Shown here in pieces: positions 60,701 to 64,000 of a stretch of 64,000 bases of DNA; the first letter of the stretch is position 1; every line of letters starts with the position of its first letter. Position numbers and translations under genes: made by a program. Origin of the DNA: Struthidea cinerea (lineage: Eukaryota; Chordata; Aves; Passeriformes; Corcoracidae); NCBI GenBank assembly GCA_013397865.1, contig VZTI01001766.1:124001-188000 (forward strand), in the 5' to 3' direction. The notes beneath the pieces were generated by a model, which saw only the letters and a program-made list of their open reading frames with translations, ran no database searches and had not been told where the DNA came from.

Positions 60701-62039
60701 AGACCCTGGCTGTGGTGGCTCTAGATGGCCCAGAAGCCATCTGTTCCCAGCTCCCCCAGCCCAACAGGCTTCTCCAAGGGCTTTGAGACTCCTGGGTCAT
60801 GCCTGGTCAGAGAGAAGCTGTGCTGTTTCAGTGTGTGTGATCTGGCATTTTTTGACTCTTCAGCAAACAGAGGGATTCAAGAAGCGGTGGTTCACCATGG
60901 ATGACCGACGGCTCATGTATTTCAAAGATCCCCTGGTAAGATGAGGGTGCCTGGGCTGCCTGTTGGGAATTAGCTGCAGTACTGCTACTATTAAGAGTAG
61001 TAATAATAGTAGTAATAATAATAATAATAGTAACAATCTGCAGTGAAGTGCAGGCTGCTGGGAGAGCCAAGAGGGCACAACGCTGTCACTGCTTGATGGC
61101 TCTGCCTGGTGTCCGGTGTGCAGTAGCCCTGTGCATAAATGCCAAAAACTCTTTAGAAGCCCTGTCTGCTGGACATTCTGCATCTGGATTTTGGCTCCCT
61201 GGTGTTGGTGCTGGACTGTGGGTGCCCCTGGGGGAGAAGCAGGGGTTTGGGCGTTGCTGGTGCTGTTGGGGTTTGGCTGATGGGCTTGTGGCTGCTGCAG
61301 GGCGAGCTGTCCCGGCGGCCCGGGATGCAGAGCTCCCTTCACACTCAGCCCTGCCTGACTGCTCTGCTGTCTCCTAGGATGCCTTTGCTAGAGGGGAGGT
61401 TTTTATCGGGAGCAAGGAAAACAGCTACAAGGTGCTGGAAGGGCTCCCGCCGTCCACGCAGGGAAACCACTGGCAGCACGGGATAACCATCGTCACCCCG
61501 GACCGGAAATTCCTCTTCGCCTGCGAGACAGAGGACGACCAGCTGGAGTGGATCACCACCTTTCAGAAAGTTATAAGCCGGCCGATGCTGCCTCAGGAAT
61601 ACGCAGGTGCGTTTCCCGGGGAGGGCTGGGTGCCAGCCCTGGCCCTGCTGTGTGCTGTGGGCTGGAGGATGGGATGTCTGGAGGGGGATTGGGGATGCAG
61701 GATGTCGCTCCCTCCTGTGCCGTGTGGGTGAGGCAGCCCCTCACTGCCCAGGGGGATGCAAAGGCTGTTTGACCAGAGAGGGGCTTGCCCTGGGAGGAGG
61801 AGGAGGAGGATGAGGATGGTATCCTTCACTCTTCCTTGCCTCTGGTGTGATGTCCGTGCTGCTGTAAGGATCAGTGATGTGGTTGTAAGGGTAACTGGAG
61901 CCAAGAAGCATCAGCAAGGACCATTCTCAGGGTGGGCTTGTGCCAGGCTGTCGCCGCCTGCCAGTGCTTGTCCTGTTTAACTTTATTTTCTCTGGTTTTT
62001 TCCCTTTCAGTGGAAGCCCATTTCAAACATAAACCTTAG
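22821..62039 (+). CDS. ADAP1: ADAP1 (centaurin-alpha-1), spliced CDS, exons 2-11
   Basis: ADAP1 is a GTPase-activating protein for Arf6 that binds PIP3 and soluble IP4 and acts at the plasma membrane, notably in neurons. Ten exons are readable: 22821-22951, 24405-24496, 32773-32855, 54403-54515, 56321-56467, 59444-59527, 60443-60505, 60864-60935, 61378-61606 and 62011-62039. All junctions are GT-AG and in phase. They yield 347 residues ending VEAHFKHKP, which completes 374 residues (the human length as I recall it) if exon 1 supplies 27. The order is ArfGAP (to about 125), PH1 (about 130-231), PH2 (about 252-357). Arginine finger R49 and phosphoinositide-binding R149 and R273 are present. ADAP2 was considered but fits worse: its C-terminus is different and it lacks EKQEPYSAG before PH1. 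Exon 1, with the first zinc-finger Cys pair, is missing in a gap. Confidence 0.97.
22952..24404 (+). other. ADAP1: ADAP1 intron 2
   Basis: A 1,453-base phase-0 intron from GTACGT to TTTTCACAG. It contains a (TTTA/TTTG)n tetranucleotide tract at 23845-23876 and otherwise AT-rich non-coding DNA. No further exon was seen. Confidence 0.9.
23845..23876. repeat. (TTTA)n tetranucleotide repeat
   Basis: About eight TTTA units interrupted by TTTG lie within ADAP1 intron 2. It could be polymorphic in length. Confidence 0.85.
24405..24496 (+). CDS. ADAP1: ADAP1 exon 3: ArfGAP domain, middle
   Basis: The exon encodes residues 72-101 (FMASNGNNVAKAKYESKM and onward) plus two bases of Gln102. It includes the ArfGAP core segment ending PPFYYKPTYLDC. 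The donor is GTAAGT, placed so that CA joins A of the next exon to give Gln. This is the segment that differs most from human ADAP1 by my recollection, though the changes are conservative. Confidence 0.95.
24497..32772 (+). other. ADAP1: ADAP1 intron 3
   Basis: An 8,276-base phase-2 intron, GTAAGT to TTTTCCAG. It holds one CR1 tail fragment (31262-31342), a T-run near 27787-27799, a GTT-rich tract near 25886, and a GC-richer stretch at about 25,350-25,850. Nothing in it looks like a conserved exon. Confidence 0.9.
31262..31342 (+). mobile_element. CR1 LINE 3'-end fragment
   Basis: The avian CR1 tail is recognisable here: a TTTGAGCAACC-like word, then CATGGCAGGGG..GTTGGAATT..GATGACCTTTAAGGTCCCTTCC and a TTCTATGATT end. 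It is in + orientation, short, and appears internally deleted relative to typical CR1 ends. It is an old non-autonomous remnant. Confidence 0.8.
32773..32855 (+). CDS. ADAP1: ADAP1 exon 4: end of ArfGAP domain and linker
   Basis: The exon completes Gln102 and encodes residues 103-129 (LLREQWIRAKYERKEF and onward, ending EKQEPYSA), plus one base of Gly130. The REQWIRAKYER helix closes the ArfGAP domain, and EKQEPYSAG links it to PH1. The EKQEPYSAG linker is characteristic of ADAP1, not ADAP2. The donor GTAGCG is weaker than the other donors of this gene. Confidence 0.97.
33156..33251. repeat. 48-bp tandem duplication
   Basis: Two adjacent, essentially identical copies of a 48-base unit beginning TGTGGAGCTGGATTGG occupy 33156-33203 and 33204-33251. 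The near-identity points to a recent event. The unit is a multiple of three, so one frame repeats 16 residues, but the surrounding frame shows no sign of being a gene. Confidence 0.93.
33445..33468. repeat. 12-bp tandem duplication
   Basis: Two adjacent copies of CAGAGCTCGTTT, about 200 bases after the 48-bp duplication. Confidence 0.85.
39955..39972. repeat. Poly-T run (18 T)
   Basis: This homopolymer is followed by a pyrimidine tract ending in CCCCCAG at 40002, so together they resemble a strong 3' splice site in intron 4. Confidence 0.9.
40060..40400. promoter_or_regulatory. CpG-rich patch in intron 4
   Basis: CpG density jumps here relative to the surrounding intron. There is an Sp1-like CTCCGCCCGCCC at about 40071 and the GAGTGTCC octamer array inside. 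It could be a small CpG island with an internal promoter, or simply GC-rich repeat DNA. Neither is proven. Confidence 0.35.
40125..40176. repeat. Octamer minisatellite (CGAGTGTC)6
   Basis: Six perfect head-to-tail copies of CGAGTGTC plus a half copy, each containing a CpG. Perfect copies suggest recent expansion and likely length variation. Confidence 0.95.
42039..42096. repeat. Imperfect 29-bp tandem duplication
   Basis: Two diverged copies, each starting TTTCAAGGG and containing AAGAGTGTT, lie at a spacing of 29 bases. Confidence 0.75.
42617..42756. repeat. Poly-T(48)-gap-(GTTTT)n tract
   Basis: Forty-eight T are followed by a 58-base gap, then (GTTTT)5 and a final GT8. Read on the minus strand it is an (AAAAC)n/poly-A array, as seen in A-rich retroposon tails and in unstable microsatellites. 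No element body was recognised next to it. Confidence 0.85.
42665..42722. other. Assembly gap (N)
   Basis: Fifty-eight N inside the poly-T/(GTTTT)n tract in intron 4. It most likely reflects homopolymer collapse. Confidence 0.99.
47434..47553. promoter_or_regulatory. Candidate GATA-motif enhancer in intron 4
   Basis: Four WGATAA-type sites lie within 120 bases: CTTATCT (minus), AGATAA, TGATAA and TTATCA (minus). TAATTA-type words lie between them, in otherwise non-repetitive sequence. Function is not demonstrated. Confidence 0.25.
49119..49380. promoter_or_regulatory. Candidate homeodomain/TCF-motif element in intron 4
   Basis: A non-repetitive stretch rich in CTTTGATTA, TTAATT, AATCAATC and GTAATTG words resembles developmental conserved non-coding elements in composition. 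The call is by eye only. Confidence 0.15.
52105..52290 (-). mobile_element. CR1 LINE 3'-end fragment, reverse orientation
   Basis: The + strand reads as the reverse complement of the avian CR1 tail: GGAAGGGACCTTAAAGATC, then GGCAGGGACACCTTCCACTA, CAGGCTGCTCCAAGC, CTGGCCTTGGACACT and CAGCCACAGCTGCTCTGGGC. It is 5'-truncated and diverged, and contains no open reverse transcriptase frame. Confidence 0.88.
54403..54515 (+). CDS. ADAP1: ADAP1 exon 5: start of PH1
   Basis: The exon completes Gly130 and encodes residues 131-167 (YREGFLWKRGRDNGQFLSRK and onward). It forms the first strands of PH1, with the basic pattern K138/R139 and R149/K150 that binds the inositol phosphate head group. R149 is a residue whose substitution disables PH1 in published human work. 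It ends at Asp167 before GTGAGT. Confidence 0.97.
54516..56320 (+). other. ADAP1: ADAP1 intron 5
   Basis: A 1,805-base phase-0 intron, GTGAGT to TGTTTTCCAG. No repeat or extra exon was recognised in it. Confidence 0.92.
56321..56467 (+). CDS. ADAP1: ADAP1 exon 6: PH1 core
   Basis: The exon encodes residues 168-216, beginning AKEPKAIMKIEHLNATFQ and ending FVYHEDGK. This is the central beta sheet of PH1, including the NATFQPAKIGNPHGLQITY segment that is strongly conserved in ADAP proteins. It is exactly 49 codons and phase 0 on both sides. The donor is GTGAGG. Confidence 0.97.
57239..57261 (+). repeat. Telomere-like G-quadruplex tract
   Basis: Four G runs of 3-4 bases are separated by exactly three T each. 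This is a textbook intramolecular G-quadruplex motif on the coding strand, in intron 6. Only about three repeat units are present, so it is not a telomere. Confidence 0.85.
57615..57822 (-). mobile_element. CR1 LINE 3'-end fragment, reverse orientation
   Basis: The clearest CR1 in the window. The + strand starts CATAGAATCACAGAATG, the reverse complement of the CR1 terminal octamer tail, then GGTTGGAAGGGACCTTAAAG, GGCAGGGACACCTTCCACCA, CAGGCTGCTCCAAGCC, CTGGCCTTGGACACT and CAGCCACAGCTTCTCTGGGC. It is about 200 bases of 5'-truncated, non-coding tail. Confidence 0.95.
59444..59527 (+). CDS. ADAP1: ADAP1 exon 7: end of PH1 and inter-PH linker
   Basis: The exon encodes residues 217-244: EIVDWFNAIRAARFHYLQ, then VAFPGASDSD. 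The first part is the C-terminal alpha helix of PH1, with its near-invariant tryptophan (W221). The tail is the acidic linker to PH2. It is 28 codons and phase 0 at both ends. The donor is GTGAGT. Confidence 0.97.
59528..60442 (+). other. ADAP1: ADAP1 intron 7
   Basis: A 915-base phase-0 intron. Near its start a T-rich tract (59563-59600) ends in TTTTTAG and resembles a second acceptor, but no ADAP1 coding sequence follows it. Confidence 0.92.
60443..60505 (+). CDS. ADAP1: ADAP1 exon 8: start of PH2
   Basis: The exon encodes residues 245-265: LVPKLSRNYLKEGYMEKTGP followed by K. The linker helix leads into GYMEKTGPK, the first strand of PH2, whose basic residues line the phosphoinositide pocket. 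It is 21 codons, phase 0, with acceptor TGCTCCAG and donor GTAGGA. Confidence 0.96.
60506..60863 (+). other. ADAP1: ADAP1 intron 8
   Basis: A 358-base phase-0 intron ending TGACTCTTCAG. Nothing else was recognised. Confidence 0.93.
60864..60935 (+). CDS. ADAP1: ADAP1 exon 9: PH2 ligand-binding strands
   Basis: The exon encodes residues 266-289, beginning QTEGFKKRWFTMDDRRLMYF and ending KDPL. The KKRWF signature contains R273, the PH2 residue whose substitution is used in the literature to block PIP3 binding. Its presence at exactly this number supports an exon 1 of the usual length. It is 24 codons, with donor GTAAGA. Confidence 0.97.
60936..61377 (+). other. ADAP1: ADAP1 intron 9
   Basis: A 442-base phase-0 intron with a (TAA)n microsatellite close to its 5' end. 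The acceptor is TCTCCTAG. Confidence 0.93.
60995..61034. repeat. (TAA/TAG)n microsatellite
   Basis: An imperfect trinucleotide repeat of TAA with TAG interruptions, starting 60 bases after the exon 9 donor. Confidence 0.9.
61378..61606 (+). CDS. ADAP1: ADAP1 exon 10: remainder of PH2
   Basis: The exon encodes residues 290-365 plus one base of Val366. It starts DAFARGEVFIGSKENSYKVL and includes GITIVTPDRKFLFACETE. The PH2 C-terminal helix DQLEWITTFQKVI carries W347, and the exon closes with RPMLPQEYA. Conservation with mammalian ADAP1 is high throughout. The donor is GTGCGT. It is the largest exon seen (229 bases) and GC-richer than the introns. Confidence 0.97.
61607..62010 (+). other. ADAP1: ADAP1 intron 10
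   Basis: A 404-base phase-1 intron, GTGCGT to TTTTCCCTTTCAG. It contains a (GGA)n-rich stretch near 61793-61811. Confidence 0.93.
62011..62039 (+). CDS. ADAP1: ADAP1 exon 11: C-terminus and stop
   Basis: The exon completes Val366 and encodes EAHFKHKP followed by TAG. The VEAHFKHKP end is diagnostic of ADAP1 as opposed to ADAP2. Confidence 0.97.
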
Positions 62040-62110
62040 CTGGGACTGGCTGGGCAGACCTGAGGAGTGAGCTTCTGTTTACAACACAACGTGGTTTTAT
62101 CTGAAATGTT

Positions 62111-62153
62111 AAAAATAATTAATAATAACAGTAATAATAATAACAATAATAAT
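62111..62153. repeat. (TAA/CAA)n microsatellite in ADAP1 3' UTR
   Basis: An imperfect AAT trinucleotide tract begins about 70 bases after the stop codon. It is a second one within 1.1 kb of the intron 9 repeat. Confidence 0.9.
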
Positions 62154-63006
62154 ACTTCCCTTTCCCCTCATCATTCACTTGATCACGTCGGAAGGGCGGC
62201 AGTGGAACGTCGGAGAAGATCCTGATCCAACTTGAAATTCAGCTCTGTGGCTGCTCTGTGGGATGGGACAGGTGGTCCTGCCACCCCATCACCCCGCACC
62301 CGCTGGAAGGGGCATCCCACCCGGCTTCACCAGGATGGCAGGGACTGTTGGTGGCACATCCCAGGGGCAGGTGGGACTTTTCCCCATGCACAGGTCCCTG
62401 GGTGCTGGAGCTGAGCATCCTTGCACCTCCAGATGGCTCCCAGCCCTTTTTTCAGGGGGGCTGCAAGTCCCCAAGGGCTGACATCCCTGTGGGATGGGAA
62501 ACAGCCTGGAAACACGAAATGGTGCTGTGCAGCTGAGCCTGCCGTGGCACTGGGGTAAATGATAAGTAAATTATCCCCCTGGGGACTGGTGGTGATGCTG
62601 GACCTGGATAGGGTCAAATAGGATTTAGAAATAGAGGAAATGGGCATTATCAGCCTCGTTACTGCTTAACGAAGGGCAGGGAGGAGGGGGCTGCAAGGGG
62701 GACACCAACCCATGAGGTGATGCTGGGGAAGCAGAGCTTTGGGGGGCCAGGCCTGTGTTCGGCTCCCTGGGTCGTCCCTGTTCCATGGTCTGGGGGGCTT
62801 TGCCCCATTTGGGGAGCCCTGTGTGGAGCTGGGGGTTGAGTTTTATCTGCAGTTCTGCTGACAGGCGCCATCACAGCCTGTCCCAGCTCACTCCCAGCAG
62901 GTGTACCCTTCTCCAGACTTGGTGGTTGCACTTTTTCCCCCAATAATTCAATTTTTTTTTTGTCGATTTTTCTTTTCCTGCCAAAAAAAAAACAAAGGAC
63001 AAAAAA

Positions 63007-63081
63007 NNNNNNNNNNNNNNNNNNNNNNNNNNNNNNNNNNNNNNNNNNNNNNNNNNNNNNNNNNNNNNNNNNNNNNNNNNN
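63007..63081. other. Assembly gap (N) flanked by poly-A
   Basis: Seventy-five N with six A before and thirteen A after, probably a collapsed homopolymer. It lies in the inferred ADAP1 3' UTR. Confidence 0.99.
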
Positions 63082-63353
63082 AAAAAAAAAAAAAGCTGCT
63101 TGAAGTGACGTCTCAGCGTGGTGTTGAGCACTGTAATTCCTGCAGTCAGGGCAGGCGGGCTGGGACCTGCACACCAGGTGCTGGATTTTTACCCAAAAAT
63201 GAGATTTCCGGCGTGCCCTGAAGGCCTGGCCCCAGCCACGGACCTGTCCGACGCGTTTCTTAGGTTGGTTGTGTATCTGAGAGCATCTCATCGGCTGTGT
63301 GCATTCGTTCTGTCACTGGTAAGACAACTGTGGTACTAAATGTCATTCGAACC

Positions 63354-63359
63354 AATAAA
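63354..63359 (+). terminator. ADAP1: Poly(A) signal AATAAA, ADAP1
   Basis: A canonical hexamer 1,315 bases after the ADAP1 stop codon, followed within 30 bases by GT-rich sequence (GCCGTGTGGTGCTGGGG), as expected for a cleavage site. Confidence 0.8.
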
Positions 63360-63380
63360 TTATTATTATGTCAGAGCCGT

Positions 63381-64000
63381 GGCCGTGTGGTGCTGGGGCA
63401 GGGGAGGGAGGTGGGGTTGAAAAGCAGCAAATGGAAATGAGGAGGTGCTGGTGCTGGCAGAGCCCTGGGGGTGTGGGACACCCACGGAAGCATCTGCCCC
63501 ACCCTGGCACACAGTGTGCATTATTTTATATATTATTTGTGTCTATGTGTGTATCATGTAGTGCGTGTTCTGTGTGTTTTCTCTACAGCCCTTTATGTGT
63601 GCACACACATACACAAAGGAGAGCTGGTTCCTAGTAATAGAGAAATAAGGGATTTGTGAAGGGATCGTTGGCTGTTCACAGCTATAAACTGCACAGTGCA
63701 TGGAGTATAATACATGAAATGTGTGTATGAGCTGTTCATGTGCACACATTCAGGTATAGATGTAGCACTCAGACAGACTCAATTTACAAATATATGAGCT
63801 AAATGTATTTCATACACCTGTATATGTAGAGAGACATTTTTATACTTTTATAAAATGTGTTTATATATTGTATACACATGCGCATGCTTTATAGACATAT
63901 AATTTAGAAGCATATCTATAAATTCAAGGTGAATAAATTGCATATAAACATACATATATCTGCACGCACATGTGTATGCATAACTAATTATATATTTAAC
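63381..64000. other. Downstream of ADAP1: AT- and GT-rich DNA
   Basis: This stretch is rich in TGTG, CACACA and ATATA words without a clean repeat unit. An AATAAA occurs at 63932-63937. No exon on either strand was recognised. In human, the next gene on this side is GET4 in convergent orientation. Confidence 0.6.

Larger units (their letters stand above)
62040..63380 (+). other. ADAP1: ADAP1 3' UTR
   Basis: About 1.34 kb from the stop codon to just past an AATAAA. It contains a (TAA)n-type repeat shortly after the stop and a 75-base gap in an A-rich tract. The end is inferred from the poly(A) signal. A longer isoform is possible, because another AATAAA lies at 63932. Confidence 0.75.

Noticed and set aside
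22821..62039. ADAP2 as the identity of the main gene
   Set aside because: The EKQEPYSAG linker, the FPPSTQ-like/LPPSTQG segment and the VEAHFKHKP terminus are ADAP1 features. ADAP2 as I recall it ends differently. COX19 next door also fits ADAP1.
1..64000. tRNA, rRNA or known miRNA genes
   Set aside because: No tRNA B-box with a matching cloverleaf and no recognisable rRNA were seen. Hairpin miRNA detection is not reliable by eye and none is claimed.

Overview
This window is vertebrate nuclear DNA, most likely from a bird. Genes are split by GT-AG introns, repeat density is low, and three fragments carry the 3'-end sequence typical of avian CR1 LINEs. Assembly gaps sit at a CpG-rich promoter region and at two A/T homopolymers. 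There is no bacterial or viral gene content.

Layout. Positions 1-205 hold the end of the last intron and the terminal coding exon of COX19 (+ strand), a copper/cytochrome-oxidase assembly factor, followed by its 3' UTR with a poly(A) signal near 602. About 11.6 kb of apparently non-coding DNA follows. A CpG island at about 12.3-13.2 kb is interrupted by a 381-base gap. It is the probable promoter and first exon of the second gene, ADAP1 (ArfGAP with dual PH domains 1, centaurin-alpha-1). Ten ADAP1 exons (2 to 11) are readable between 22,821 and 62,039. They join in phase at every junction and give residues 28-374 if exon 1 has the usual length. The 3' UTR runs to a poly(A) signal at 63,354. 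The rest of the window is AT-rich DNA beyond the gene.

The order COX19 then ADAP1, both on the same strand, matches the human 7p22.3 arrangement. From that synteny GET4 should lie just past the right edge on the opposite strand. The two genes are neighbours and do not share a pathway: COX19 acts in mitochondrial copper delivery, and ADAP1 is a PIP3-responsive Arf6 regulator at the plasma membrane.

Nearly 95% of the window is intron or intergenic sequence. I found no hidden novel coding system in it. The observations worth checking are the lost exon 1, possible alternative first or cryptic exons, G-quadruplex-prone tracts, small tandem repeats, CR1 insertions, a CpG patch in intron 4, and three clusters of transcription-factor-like motifs that may be enhancers.
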